DNA of 64,000 nucleotides, from positions 372,001-436,000 of the forward strand of contig RCTD01000035.1 in NCBI GenBank assembly GCA_014898415.1, read 5' to 3'. The DNA comes from Stromatinia cepivora. Its lineage: Eukaryota; Ascomycota; Leotiomycetes; Helotiales; Sclerotiniaceae. Under the pieces are notes generated by a model. It had not been told where the DNA came from. It ran no database searches and saw nothing but the letters and a program-made list of their open reading frames with translations. Below, piece by piece: positions 24,571-38,267 of this stretch. Made by a program: the position numbers and the translations under genes. Positions within the stretch are counted from its first letter, which is position 1, and the number at the start of each line of letters is the position of its first letter.

Positions 24571-24852
24571 TGTCACGAATCGTGAACCACAGGAGGCTAA
24601 CCACGTGATACCTCTTATCTCCTATATCAATTTATGAGCTGATCATCCGTGCGTATACATTACGAATTATATAATTTAGTATAGTAAAATAGTAACCCTA
24701 ATAATGTATACATATAACCTTACAATCTATAAATGGGTATTTATATATATATATTTAATCGTTCTTTATGAGCTATAATTCTTCAATTATAGATTCTAAG
24801 GAATATAATTGATTCTATTTATTCAATTTTATTATGACTTTTATATGTTATA
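24571..24852 (+). repeat. Gypsy LTR, outer 5' copy
   Basis: 282 bp, starting TGTCACGAATCGTGAACC. The first 50 bp are nearly unmutated while the rest shows C-to-T and G-to-A changes relative to the copies at 24858 and 59406. Confidence 0.9.
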
Positions 24853-24857
24853 TTATC

Positions 24858-25139
24858 TGTCACGAATCGTGAACCACAGGAGGCTAACCACGTGATACCT
24901 CTTATCTCCCACGTCCATTGATAAGCTGATCGTCCGTACACATGCATTACGATTCATACGATTTAGTATAGTAAAATGATGACCCTAATAATACATACGC
25001 ACAACCCTACAGCCCACAAATAGGTATTTGTGTATATATATCTAGTTGCTCCTTACAAGCCATAATTCTTCAATTATAGATTCTAAAAAACATAATTGAC
25101 CCTGTTTATTCAGCTCTACTACGGCTTTTGTGCGTCACA
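24858..25139 (+). mobile_element. Nested solo LTR with target duplication ttatc
   Basis: 282 bp with clear LTR ends (TGTCACG..GTCACA), flanked on both sides by ttatc (24853-24857 and 25140-25144). The sequence after the right duplication is the element's own internal start, as seen again after the LTR at 26553. It is visibly GC-richer than the LTR it sits beside, so it was inserted later or escaped RIP. Confidence 0.88.
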
Positions 25140-26552
25140 TTATCTACAATTCATTTATAAGTATCTGATCATCTGGTGGCTTCCCAAATAATACTTTATT
25201 TTAATAATATCTTTTTAGGTGAACTTTTACAAATGTTATATTTAGAGGAAAAAAATCTATTCCGATTTAATTGATGAAAATATAAATATTTTTAGAAGTG
25301 TATTATCATTTTCATAATACAATGAACTTCTTTTTCTGTATGCTCCAAATTTTCGAAAATATATTCTAAGGAATCCTCTCCTTCTCCTCAATTATTTCAA
25401 CAATTCTTCAAAGAAAATATGAATATAGAATTGGATAATGTTATTATTGGAAAAAGGAAAACTGATAAAGAGAAGATTTTAGTATATAAAGTTAATACTT
25501 TCAGTAATTCAATTGTTCTTTTCGAATTATTATTATAATTATAAGATCTTTATATAATGATTATGAATTTGAAAGAGAAGAATCGACAATTGAAAATTAT
25601 AATGACGATAAGTTTTGTAATAATGTAATTTCCTTTTGAATCCTAAATAATATTTATATAAATATTCAGGTCAATAATAATATTTGGAATTCTTTTTATT
25701 CTTTTAATCAAAATCTAAGGACCTTTATCCAAACAAATTTGAAGATTCCGAAGTCAAAAGAAGAAAACTTTGATTAAACGATCTGATCATTTAAAGCCCT
25801 TTGATGAATCTTCTTCCCTTTTAGGAAGTAACGATTCATTTAATAATTAAGGATTCCTTTATTCAAAAAAATCGATCTAATCGATTAAGATTATATTTCT
25901 ATATTAATTACAATTTGCAATAAGATATATATATATCAAAATCTATAAATCTTATTATTAAATTTAACAATAGTATTGAATTTAAAATTAATTTGTACCA
26001 ATTATTAATTATAGAACAATTCGAATTGTATATTATATCATTTAAGAATGAAATATAATATTATATATATATAATCGATTAAATCGAATTGAAAGTATAA
26101 ATATATTGTTATACTTTTTATATATAAGTATTTCGATTTATAGTACTCGAATTGATCGAACAATTTGTAGCGATCTATTGGAACCCGGTTGAAATTGATG
26201 ATATTTGTTTTCAATATAAGATATAGATTATATCTAATATGATTCGATATAGCAATTTCCTAGAATAGTATAAGAAGTTCAGATTATTTATTATTCAAAT
26301 AGAGATTATCGATAATAAAGTTTTATTCAGAGATCTCGAATAGAAGATTTCCGATTTTCTTTTATAAACAATAATAATATTTATTAAGAATTATAAGATT
26401 ACAAAAGAACTCGTGAATATATTTATTAGAATAAATCAAAACGAAATTTCATTACAAAAACGAAATCGATATTATATTGATTAAGAAACCTTTATAGTTA
26501 TTTACAAATCAATAGTTACTATAAATCCTTTACAATTCTTTCGAAGTTCTAA
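25140..26552 (+). repeat. Gypsy 5' internal region, first copy of tandem duplication
   Basis: About 1.4 kb of leader/gag-side sequence, homologous along its length to 26836-28248. No intact frame. It ends at GTTCTAAT directly against the LTR at 26553. Confidence 0.8.
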
Positions 26553-26835
26553 TTGTCACGAATCGTGAACCACAGGAGGCTAACCATGTGATACCTCTTA
26601 TCTCCTATATCAATTTATGAGCTGATCATCTGTATGTATACATTACGAATCATACGATTTAGTATAGTAAAATGGTAACCCTAATAATATTTATATACAA
26701 CCCTGCAATTCACAAATGGGTATTTGTATATATATATCTAGTTGTTCTTTATAAACTATAATTCTTCAATTATAGATTCTAAAGAATATAATTGATTTTA
26801 TTTATTCAGTTCTATTATAGTTCTTATATATTATA
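26553..26835 (+). repeat. Gypsy LTR, internal duplicated copy
   Basis: 283 bp, strongly AT-converted after the first 40 bp. It is preceded by ctaat, not by the flank of any other LTR here, and followed by the same internal sequence as the outer 5' LTR. With 26836-28248 it forms the second unit of a tandem duplication (1,695 bp against 1,696 bp after removal of the nested solo LTR). Confidence 0.85.
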
Positions 26836-29640
26836 TTATCTATAATTCATTTACAAGTATCCGGTTATCTGATGATTTCCCAAATAATATTTTATTTTAA
26901 TAATATCTTTTTAAATGAACTTTTATAAATGTTATATTTAAAGGAAGAAGATCTATTCTGATTTAATTGATAAAGATATAAACATTTTTAAAAATATACT
27001 ATTACTTTTATAATGTAATGAACTCCTCTTTTTATATACTCTGAATTTTCAAAAGTATATTCTGAGAAATCTTCTCCTTCTCTTTAATTATTTCAATAAT
27101 TCTTTAAAGAAAATATAAATACAGGATTGGATAATGTTACCATTAAAAAAAAAAAGATTGGTAAAGAGAAGATTCTAATATATAAAGCTGATATTTCTAA
27201 TGGTTTAATTGCTTTTTCCGAATTATCATTACAATTATAAGATTTCTATATAATAATTATAAATTTGAAGGAGGAGAATCGATAATTGAAAGTTATAATG
27301 ATAATGAGTTTTGTAATAATGCAATCTCCTTTTGAATCCCAAATGATACCTATATAAATATCTAGATCAATAATAATATCTGGGATTCCCTTTATTTCCT
27401 TAATCGAAATTCAAGGATCTTTATTCAAATAAACCCGAAGATCCTGAAATCAAAGGAAGAAAACTTCGATTAAACAATTTGATCATCCAAAACCCTTTGA
27501 GGATTCTTCTTCCCTTTTAGGAAGTGATGATCCATTTAATAATCAGGGGTCCTTTTATTCAAAAAACCAATCTAACCGGTCAAGATTGCATTTTTGCGTC
27601 AATCACAATTTACAGTAAAATGTATATATATCAAAACTTATAAATTTTATTATTAAATTTAACAATGGTATTGAATCTAAAATTAATTTGTAATAATTAT
27701 TGATTATAAAACAATTCGAATTATATATTATGTTATTTAAAAATGAAATATAATATTGTATATATATAATCAACCAAACCGAATCAGAAGTATAAATATA
27801 TTGTTATATTCTTTACATATAAATATCCTGATTCACAGTATTCGAATTAATTGAATAATTTGCAGTGATCTATCGGAACCCGGCCGAAATCGATAATGCT
27901 CATTCTCAATACGAGATATAGATTATACCTAATACAATTCGATATAACAACTTCTTAGAATAATATAGGAAATTCAGATTACTTGTTACCCAAACAGAGA
28001 TTATCGATGATAAAATCCTATTTAGGGATCTTGAATAGAAGATTTCTGATTTTCTTTTACGAATAATAATAATATCTATTAAGGATTGCAAAACTACAAA
28101 AGAATTTGCGAATATATTTATTAAAATAAATCAAAACGAAATTTCATTATAAGAACGAAACCGATATTGTATTGATCGAAAAGCCTTTATAATTATTTGC
28201 AAATTAATAATTATTATAAACCCTTTGCAATCCTTTTGGAGTTCTAATAGTTTCAATTTTGGAACCTCCATATTTCCGAAACCATTTCCATTCCGGAATA
28301 TTCTTTCTGGATATACCGGCTTTGTTATATTCAATAATTATTCGAACTTTAAACGTTCATTGTTCTTCCCCTTTCCTAAAGTAGTATATACATTGATACC
28401 TTGTATCAATAACTTTAATGAAATCGAGATGATACAAAAAGAAATAAAAGAATTTGAAGAATATCGGGATACCGAAGAAAACTTTAATTTAGAAGTTATA
28501 GTTGAAGTTATATAGAATATTTATTTAGAAGAAGAAAAGTATTTAAAATTAAATATTTAGATTCTGTTTTCATTTTAAGTGCTATATAGGATATAAGATT
28601 TCTTGATTTAATTAAACTTATGGGAAAAGAAGTATTCATTTTCCCCTACAATTTTTCGAAAAATGATTATATTTATTGATTAAGAATATTTATTGATTTT
28701 AAAGTAAATGGATTTGTTTTTATTAATATTATATTCTTTACTTATTTATTTCCTATATTTAAATCTAGAATTATATTGTTTAAAGTTTCAATTGAAATTA
28801 AAGAATATAATAATATATAAGGTTATATTATTACCTATTTTATATTCCTTAATTTAATGGTCGATAATTATGAACAATTTTTTGTTTTTTTCTTTATTAT
28901 TGAATTAAGGAGTTATAGTATTATTTTAGGTAGACTTTGATTATCAGAGATTCGAGCAAAGCTTGATTGTTTTAATAGATATCTTGAATAATCTAAAAAG
29001 AGATTTTATATTATTTTTTATTCGAATAATCTCTTTGTTATTTAATTATCCCTTTACAAATAGAAGATCAATTGATTAATTTAACAAGATATTGATCGAT
29101 AAAATAATCAATTCGAAGAATATTAGAATCGAAGAGATTCATAATTGAATAAATCAATCGTAGTTAATAATATATAATAAGAATTTTTAAATATAAATGT
29201 AATACAGACTTTTGTTGAAAAGGAAAAGGTCCTGATTTCTTTCAAATTCAATCCACCTCCTTTCCAATCAATTATATTATTATTGCAGATCTACAAATGT
29301 CTTTTTTGTATATTGTTTGAAGCCCTCGATCTATATATATTCAAACCCGATAAATTCTAATTAGAATATAAGAAAGATAAATAAATTGAACTCTTTATTA
29401 TTATTTTAAAAGAATTCGATAATATAATAAACTTCCAATAGAACAAACGATATACGGAAAAAAGAGTACTGGTTATTCTAACTGAATTCAAGAATACAAA
29501 AGTTCAAAAGAAATTCGATCGAATATTGATTGAAATCAATTCAGAATCTGAAATATCATTTGAATATCGATAATATCATTAAACCTTTTCCAAATATAAA
29601 TCAAACATTTTATCTTCTAATTGATTTTATAATTATAAAA
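26836..29640 (+). pseudogene. Gypsy leader and presumed gag/protease region, decayed
   Basis: Region between the LTR and reverse transcriptase. By position it should hold gag and protease, but RIP has removed any motif I can defend. A short open stretch at 28225-28515 (charged C-terminus, FEEYRDTEENF) is the only sizeable frame and is not recognisable. Confidence 0.5.
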
Positions 29641-30022
29641 TCATATTGAAAAATAAAAAAGAACAAATCTTACATTATAGTTTACTTTACAAAATATCCC
29701 TAAAACAATTGGAAATCGTTAAAGAATATATTATGGATAATTTCAATAAAGATTTCATTAAATCTAATCAAATTTCTTATATTATATTTATTCTATTTAT
29801 CAAGAAACCCAATAATAATTTGAAATTCTATATAGACTTTAGATTATTGAATTCCTTAATATATAAGAATTAATATCCCCTCTTTTTGATCAACGAAACA
29901 TTTTCTCAGCTTTCCGATACTAAGATCTTTACCAAACTCGATATTTATCAAGCTTTCTATTATATAAAAATAGATCCTATTTCGAAAAAATATACTATCT
30001 TTTGAACCCAATATAGATCATA
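29640..30022 (+). pseudogene. Gypsy reverse transcriptase, N-terminal part (interrupted)
   Basis: The frame reads LSLKQLEIVKEYI-like sequence, then LFIKKPNNNLKFYIDFRLLN, a clear match to the Ty3/gypsy RT start (KKPGG..R.CVDYRALN type). It continues through a KLD.YQAF-like block with stop codons. The domain is cut at 30,022 by the copia element and resumes at 38,268. Confidence 0.85.
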
Positions 30023-30330
30023 TGTCACGGAAAGCCCCGCAATCCCCTGTATCTTATGAAGGATCAAAGCGTATGCTTTCCAATCGAAATGAAGGATCTA
30101 CTGGCCTTACCAATCCACCAATTGATAAGGTGATCCTGATATACTAATAAACAAAGTTCTAATCTAATTAAGGTGTATATCGATTAAATAACTACTTATT
30201 TGTTTTATATATACAGCTTTTGATTCATATAATCAAGGGCAAATTATTCAATTCTTTTATTCTACCAATCATGTATACCATTTATTCAACGATCCTTGAA
30301 AGTGCTATATAATCATACTATCCTGTAATA
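30023..30330 (+). repeat. Copia 5' LTR
   Basis: 308 bp, TGTCACGGAAAGCCCCGC at the start and TATCCTGTAATA at the end. Same length as the 3' copy. Confidence 0.93.
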
Positions 30331-31756
30331 GTTATAAACCCAATAGCTCTTAAATCTACACAACTTCCTATCCAGTGATTACTAAATACTCAAGGGATTA
30401 TTCTTAAAATATCATTTTTACTTCATCTATAATTCAATATTTATATCAATTTAGTTATCTTTATTCAATATGGCAAAGAATCAAAACGATCTTCTTTTTA
30501 TAATCTGTATTCAATAATTGGAATAATATCTACACTTGAAAAATAAGTATTAAGTTCAAGGAATCTGGGATTCAATCAATCCAAAGAACGATCTGTTTGT
30601 TTTTACATCAGCGATATCTATTTCAAGTTTCGATCTGACAAATGAGCCTATCCGTATTCAAATCGATTAACTTTCAATTAAATCATTTATTTTACTTTCT
30701 ATTATCGATCTCTAAATCAAATATAATTAAAAAAAACAAATTCAATATTAAAAGGAATTTTTGGAATATCTTATAACAATTCAATCCAAAAAAGATACTA
30801 ATAAAGATATGAAGATGAAAGATTCTGATGGTAATACATCGGGATTTATTTTTAATAAATTTATTGCTTTATTCCTAATTATCTTTCAAGAAATCTCCTT
30901 TGAGCTTGCCTCTTTCCAATTGGAGTATCGATATCGATAACAAGAATATATACAGAATTATAAAGCTTTCAGGGATGTTTATGAATGGATCAAATTGTTA
31001 GTTGATTAAGTATACTTTATGGAGCTATCTATTCTCAATCAGGGTATTACAGTTTTTCCATTCAAAACGATTATCAATGTATTCAAAAAGAAGCTTATAC
31101 TTATAGTAACTATTGTTAAGCTTGCAATACTACAAAAATATCGGTCTATTTTAGTGCAAGCTTTGTTCGGCAGAACCGATCCTATCAAATGGTATAGGGA
31201 TTGGATTATAGTCTACACCAAAGCTTTTATATATAAAATCATTAAGGTATAGGATGAAATCGCTATCAACACTTTTCTATAAACTGTTGGTATCAGGATG
31301 CTCCCAATCTAAACAAATATTATGATTATACAGATCAAGATAAACAATCAGCTTGGATTACTCAACCTCTTATTCAAGTAATTTGGAGACATTTTTGAAG
31401 GATTAATCTTTCAGGATTCTATTTCCCCAAAAGCTAAAGAAGAAGTATATTCTATATTTATTTTTTTTTAAAATGATAAAAGGTTTAAAAAGAATAAAAA
31501 AAATATCAATTCTAGAAGTAATTAAAGGATCAAGAAGATCTAGGAATGTTCTTGTAAAACTGAATTTGAATGGAACAATGGAATTGGTTATAACCATACT
31601 ACACACAATTGCAAAACCATAAAGTTAGTGCTCATTGGAAAGACTAATCCATTGTTCAAAAAAGTATTCAACGAAAACGAGCTATAAGTAATTAGGGATC
31701 GAACAAGATCGCATTCATAAAAGCAGTTTCATTCTGATTGGATCAAAAGGAAATGA

Positions 31757-32150
31757 ATGAAAGGTTCTATTAATCCTCCAGGACCTTTAATCAATGCTGC
31801 TATCTTGGATGCTCGATATAATCAATCAGGGGTATACTTTACAATAATGAAAGTATACCATTTGTTCAATAGCATTTTACTCGATAATTATAATACTATA
31901 TATATCGTAAACGATATATCTTTATTGGATAATCATCGATATCGATTATCCGATCCTAATGATCTTGTAGAAGCAAACATTTCCAGCTTCCAAATCCTAG
32001 AACGCAGGGTTCATATTATCAAAAGGATTATCAAAAGAGAAAGTTATTCTAATAATGATTTGATCTTGAACGATATAGTATTTATCCCTGGTTTTCATGT
32101 TAATATCGTTTCGGAGATTCGATTGGAGAAAACCAGCCTATAGTTTTCAG
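31757..32150 (+). pseudogene. Copia protease / gag-pol segment relic
   Basis: An open stretch of 128 codons contains VEANISSFQILERR and ILNDIVFIPGFHVNIVSE, which fit the region around and after the copia aspartic protease (the LxDVLxVPGFxVNLxS type block). A stop follows and similar sequence continues. Confidence 0.75.
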
Positions 32151-33238
32151 GATATGATTATACTCTTTGTAAAGGAGATCATACAAATAGTATAATAGTT
32201 GTTCAATGCATTCGTATTGAAAATCTTATATTCTTAGAACACAAATCGCTTTCTATTTATTCGAACACTCTTTTATCTATTCCCATAAATAACCCTTCTA
32301 TAATGTATTCAATAATGAACAGAAAAATAAACAAAGTATTTTATTGTTCTCATAATCCATTTCTTTCAAAAGAAGATACAAATGAAATGTGATATAAATA
32401 CTTTGGGTATCTGAAAAAGGAAGCTTTTGAATATTTAATATTTGCAATACAAAACGTTAAAATAAAAGATATTACTCATTTCAATTGTACCAATTACATT
32501 TGTATTTATATAAAGCAAATCATTTCTCGCATTCCAAGTGATCACTAATCATCTCAGTCCTTCTACAAAATTCAATGGGATCTTTTTGATTTCGATAAAG
32601 GGTATAACAATACATTATAGTTTCTACTAATCAAAGAAATATATTATGGTAAAATCTTTTTATATTCAATCTATTATAAAATATATGACAAAGTATTTAC
32701 AATCATTCAAAGTTTTGTAGTTTGGGTTCACCGTAAGTACAACCTAATGATTATAATAATCAAACAGAATAATGATATATTTATCATTGAAGTTATAAGA
32801 ATAATATTATTTGAGAAATAAATCAAATAAGAAGACATCGAATTCGAGCTATCCCTATCTCATATATATAAATTTAATGAAGGATCAGAATATGTAGGAT
32901 AAGAAATAATTATAAAACAAATAAAAATATGGATCACAACAGATTTATCGGACAAATTATAAATGGAAACAATGCAAATTGTTACTTACCTATATAATAT
33001 AAATCCTTTAAAGGCCAAATCCTTCAAATCGTTTAATGAGATATTCGATATATAATTCCGTGATTACCTTCGCAAAAATAATTCTTTATTTATAAAGAAA
33101 ATATCTAACGATCTCTATCTTAATTGGAATAGAATCTACAGATATAGATACCGAATTTATCTTTTAGATAAAAATAGAAAAATTGGAATTAATAGGAAAT
33201 GATACAAAACCAATCCTTGAGTATATATTGGATATTTA

Positions 33239-33928
33239 ATGAGCTATATTTCAGGTACACTGATCTATTATATATGGATACCCAAACTCGATAGAGTTAT
33301 TATTATTCGAAACATAACGTTCAATAAGGAATTCACTTATTATATAAATTCTATCAATCGAATAATCGATATTCATACTACAAAAGAGCTTAAGCAACTT
33401 GTTAGAATCCTTGATCTACAAAATTATATCGAATTGAATGGGATGATTATTCAAAACGAGGATAATTATGAGGACTTCATTTATTTATCTATTTTCACGG
33501 ATCGAAAAGCCCTTGATTCATCCATCAAGTGTATTTCAGATCTACTACCTACAAATAAACTGATCTCGGGGGTAGATACAGATCTGGAGAATAATAATAA
33601 AAATAAAGAAATCGATCTAGAATTATCTAATTCATCTAATCCTTTAAATAATGAGGATAAGGTATGCAATAAAAATATACGAACACCGATCGATCCTTTT
33701 ATTAAAGAAACTAAAAAAGCTGATTCTTTTATTAAAAAGCAATTACATTTTGTAGGTAAAGATATTGGTATTGTTCAAGGAGATATCTGTAACAATAATA
33801 CAGATCCCGATTTTATTGAATATATTGATATGGGGAATATGGAGTATGAATCTATTAATCGTATTACCGAAGTTCTTTATGGTATATACAAAAATGATCT
33901 AGAGATTGTTTCAATCGATCAATTTTAA
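33239..33928 (+). pseudogene. Copia integrase C-terminal / linker relic
   Basis: 229 codons open. The start, YYIWIPKLDRVIIIRNITFN, is the conserved tail of copia integrase (I.IPK..KVI..RDV.F type), followed by a long acidic Asn/Asp-rich linker leading toward RT. Between 32,150 and 33,239 integrase core traces exist but are broken by stops. Confidence 0.75.
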
Positions 33929-34799
33929 TATTCCAAAAGGAAATATATATATTGAAATAATCAATTAAAATATTCTATAAAGGAAATCCAGTTATTATAA
34001 AGACTACTGCGCCCTATATATTCATTTGATCGATTTATAAAAGATTCACAGATTTATAATCTCGAATAAATATCTAAAAAAGTTTGCATTATAAGGATTG
34101 AAATATCCAGGGTTTAGATCAATCCGTCTAAGTTTCAATTATATAATTATTATTCGAAATTATCTCTCTTTTAGAAGTCATTTGACTTTTATATCCTAAA
34201 ACAATTAATATGTATACAAAGGCAATTGTATATATAGTAATGTTATCAAGAAAACAATCCCAATATTGGATCCTATATAGGAATTATTATATTTTAAAGG
34301 ACAGATTTAATAGAATTATTCTATTTAAACAATTTTCATTTTATATTTTGATCTGATTAGTAAAGAATGAATAATATAGAGGAGTATTCTCAATTTGTAA
34401 TAATTCATAGTATAATCATTGTTGGAATTGAAGCAAAACCATTATTGCCTTTTATCTGATCTACAATCAATGGATTACAGGTAATATCACTTCCTCGAAT
34501 TTATATATTTACAGTTCCAAAATTATTTCGTTTTTATTATCAATTAAAAGATCATTAAATAGGATATTGATTCAAACAGGATTGTGATTTTAAGGTTAAT
34601 AACTTTAAGGCTAGGAAAACCTGACATGAAATCGATTTTGAATCGGAATCTTCAAAACTGATCCTTCTTCAATGGATATTTACATATAAATATAATGATC
34701 AAGGTTTAATCATTTATTGCTATTTATGTTTAATAATATAAAGAGATCTCCAGATTAAGAATACTATTGAGACTACTTACACCGCTATATTAACAGACC

Positions 34800-35900
34800 G
34801 ATTATTCCGAATTATAATAACAATCATTATTAAATACAATCTCGAAACAAAATAATACGATGTAATTAATACCTTTATCAATATTTTATACAATCCTTCC
34901 GGTACCCCAATTGTATACTATTTATCTGATGGATACAAAATCCTAAACAAAAATATCATAATCGATTGAGTTTTGTATAATCTATGAAATTCCCCAGTTA
35001 TATAATTTAGGGATTTCATTCAAATGCTCGAGAAACTAGGATTGATATAATACAAAAAGAAACCATATTTATATATTAATCCAAAACATACCATTATAAT
35101 TCTTTTCTTTATAAACGATATTCAGGTCATTTATTATAAAAAAAACGAATCAGTTGTCACAAAGATCATTGAAGGAATCAAAGCTATATATAAACTACGA
35201 GATCTGGGAAACATTAAATAATTTCTGGGTATACGTATACTCTGTGATCGATCCAAGAAAAAGTTGTGATTAGCTTATAACATATATATTGAAAAGATTG
35301 CTAAGAAATTCAAAGCAACAAATAGAACAGCAAGTATACCACTCCCGATAATAGTATTTCGGAAAAATCAGGGTCAAGCTCCTATATATATTATAAAAAT
35401 GTATCAAGAGAAAATGAACTTAGTATTATATATTGCAATCATTATAAAAGCGGATATATCATTCGCTGTTTCACAATTGAGCCATTATTTGATCAATCTA
35501 TCGAATGATCATATAAAAACTGTTGATCACTGTTTACAATATCTATAGAATACAAGGTATCTTGCAATCCAATATAGTGATGATCAAATACTACAACTTC
35601 TCGTTTTCTCAGACATTTTTTTTGCAGATGATCCAGATACTCATCGATCATCCCAAGAGTACATTATATCCCTTTTCGATGGCTTAGTTGTATAAAAAGC
35701 GTTCAAGCAAGATATCATAATTATTTCGATTATCGAAGCAGAGTTTCTCGGAATCGAACGTATATTAAAAGAAACTATGGCAATCTTACATTTCTTAAAA
35801 AAGATCGATCTAGTAGTGAAAGAGCTTATAACGATTTTTTACAATAACCAGTAAGCGATCAGATTGATGATTGATAAGAACGAGCGGATCACTACGAAAC
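34800..35900 (+). pseudogene. Copia reverse transcriptase / RNase H relic
   Basis: With stops, one frame gives KYFLGIRIL, then blocks resembling DISFAVSQLS, and the RNase H end with FADDPDTHRSSQEYI and EAEFLGIERILKE. These are the standard Ty1/copia landmarks in order. Confidence 0.85.
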
Positions 35901-37959
35901 TATATCATATCGATATCCAAAACATATGATTACATTAAGAATATTCAAAAAGGAACTTTTATATAATCTATCTACCGATCATTGATATAATTGTTGATAG
36001 GCTCACCAAGAACCTTATAAGACAAAAGTTCAAACACTTCCGATCCTTTTTCAATCTATAAAATATAAGTAATAAAATCATAAAACTTGAATAACAATAA
36101 TTTGGAGTTCATATTTCTTCCCTTTGGTATAAATAAAATGAATCCTATTTGGTATTTCAGATTATTATACTTTTCCACAATACACTTCAATTTGTATACT
36201 CTATATTCATCGGGAAATAAAGAACAATTAAAGCCGATTATTTCTTTATTCTTCATTTTCCTATCCTCAAAAAAGGATAAGTTTTTTTCTAAACTTAATA
36301 ACTTGAAATTCAAATAAAAAAGTTTCTGGATTATCTACAACAATTAAAAAACGAAGAATAATAGGAACAATTAAAACAATTGAAACTATTAATATTATCA
36401 ATACTACAAGAATCAAAAGATTATCCCTCCTTTTTTTTTTTCTTTAAATATATTATTTACTCTTTCCTTCTCTTCTTCTTTATCATTTTTTCTTTTTCAT
36501 CTTTATTATCACTCTTCGAAATTATAATATACTTCTTTCGTTCAATCTTTCGAAGATTCCGATAAATAATACAATAAGAAAAAAGGGAATAACAATACAA
36601 AGGTAAAAAAACAACTTCTCTTTTTTTTTCGATCTTTAGTATTATCTTCATTATAATTCTGTATCCCTACTTAGATTATACAATCAATGATCAATATATT
36701 ATAAAAATAAGGGGTAAACAAAGAATTTATTTTCGAATTTTGCTGATAAACGATAATATAATAATCTACTAAAAGATAGAAAAAAGCTGATAAGAAAGTA
36801 TACAAATGAATATTACAATTTCAATATTAATGATTATTTAGTTTAGAAAAATCAATAAAATATTCGCCATAGAAATTATATCTCCTAGCGATCAACGATT
36901 TCATACATCGAATATATAAATAATCGTTCTTTTCCCTACAATTCTCTTTATCTCTTATTTTAACTAAAAAACCAACAACTTTCGACAATCTTTTTTTTCT
37001 CTCTTCTTTATCTAATTCATCGTCCGAAAAACCCGATGCTAAAGGATCAAATGAATTATCATTATCAAATAAAGAAATATTCCCTCTTTTCTCTCCTTCA
37101 TCAAACAACCTTTACCTCAACAATTATAAATACAGAATTAATAAAACCTTTCAATTATACAATAAAATTCAAGAATGAAATCTACCTTCAAATTACTATC
37201 TGAATCTATAATTGATAATTGATTATAATAAACAGTAGTTCTTTTAACAAAAGGAAATGATTTCTGAAATAAATAACGGCGTATCATTTTAAAAGCAGAT
37301 TTAGTTAAACTATACTCCCAGAGATTGATATTTTAATTCATCATCTACACTGAACTTATTAATTCTTTTTACTCGACTTATTGATCCTTCGAAGGAGTAC
37401 TAGAATCTTCTCTTGTATTCGATTCTTTTAAAGCTTTCTTTTCAACCGTTATTTGTCTAATACGATTGAGATTCGTTTGTTTAGTTTTTTTAGACCCCGA
37501 AATTTTAGATATAATAATAATCAATAAAAAGCTTAATTAAAACAAAAACGAAAATATGAAAAAAGGATCCATATATTTTTAAAAATTTACTTATTTTACT
37601 TCATTATCACAATCAATATATTGTAGCCTAACAATTACATGCATTCTTAATTGCTATGCCGCAGGATCGATCAATCATTTATATTCTCCCGACAGAAAAC
37701 TTTCTTTTTATTGTTCAAAATCTTGATTTTGAAGAATATTATAAATAACAAACCGAAGATCAAAAGAAATTTGCGATTTATATATATTCAAATTCTTTTT
37801 TATTCTAAGGATACCAAAATCATTTCAGATTTATACATTACATTAATCCTTAATTGATATCTGCCTATAATCGCCTTACATATTCATTCACGAATTATAT
37901 GAATTGCCATTTTCTATACCTTTCCATTTGTTTCAGATCGTCTTCCGATCTGGGGGGTG
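35900..37959. other. Unassigned 2-kb segment before the copia 3' LTR, with antisense coding traces
   Basis: Canonical copia elements end soon after RNase H. Here about 2 kb follows. On the minus strand about 37,550-36,830 carries Lys/Glu/Asp-rich frames (for example FDPLASGFSDDELDKEERKK in 36827-37108) and Ser/Thr/Lys-rich sequence with stops. It may be an extra antisense gene of the element or captured DNA. No family recognised. Confidence 0.5.
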
Positions 37960-38267
37960 TGTTACAGAAAGCTCCGCAATCCCCTGTATCTTATAAAAAA
38001 TCAAAACGTATGCTTTCCAATCGGAATAAAGGATCTACTGGCCTTACCAATCCACCAATTGATAAAGTGATCCTGATATATTAATAAACAAAGCTCTAGC
38101 CTAATTAAAATGCATATCAACTAAATAACCATTCATTTGTTCTATATATACAGCTTTTGATTCATATAATCAAGGGCAAATCATTCAATTCTTTTACTCT
38201 ACCAATCACGTGTACCACCTATTCAACGATCCTTGAAAGTGCTGTGTAATCATACTATCCCGTGATA
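37960..38267 (+). repeat. Copia 3' LTR
   Basis: 308 bp, slightly less AT-converted than the 5' copy. Ends CCCGTGATA, followed by the target duplication tcata. Confidence 0.93.

Larger units (their letters stand above)
30023..38267 (+). mobile_element. Nested Ty1/copia LTR retrotransposon, decayed but end-complete
   Basis: 8,245 bp with 308-bp LTRs (30023-30330 and 37960-38267) and a perfect 5-bp target duplication tcata (30018-30022 and 38268-38272). LTR termini form the inverted repeat TGTCACGG..CCGTGATA, where the last A-T-A fits RIP of ACA. A G-rich polypurine tract (TCTGGGGGG) lies immediately before the 3' LTR. Order protease, integrase, RT, RNase H is that of Ty1/copia. All frames contain stops. 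At 8.2 kb it is long for the family, the excess being a 2-kb segment between RNase H and the 3' LTR. Confidence 0.93.

Noticed and set aside
26553..28248. A second independent full-length gypsy insertion beginning at 26553
   Set aside because: Only one 3' end exists in the island and the flanking bases do not match; a tandem duplication explains the lengths better.
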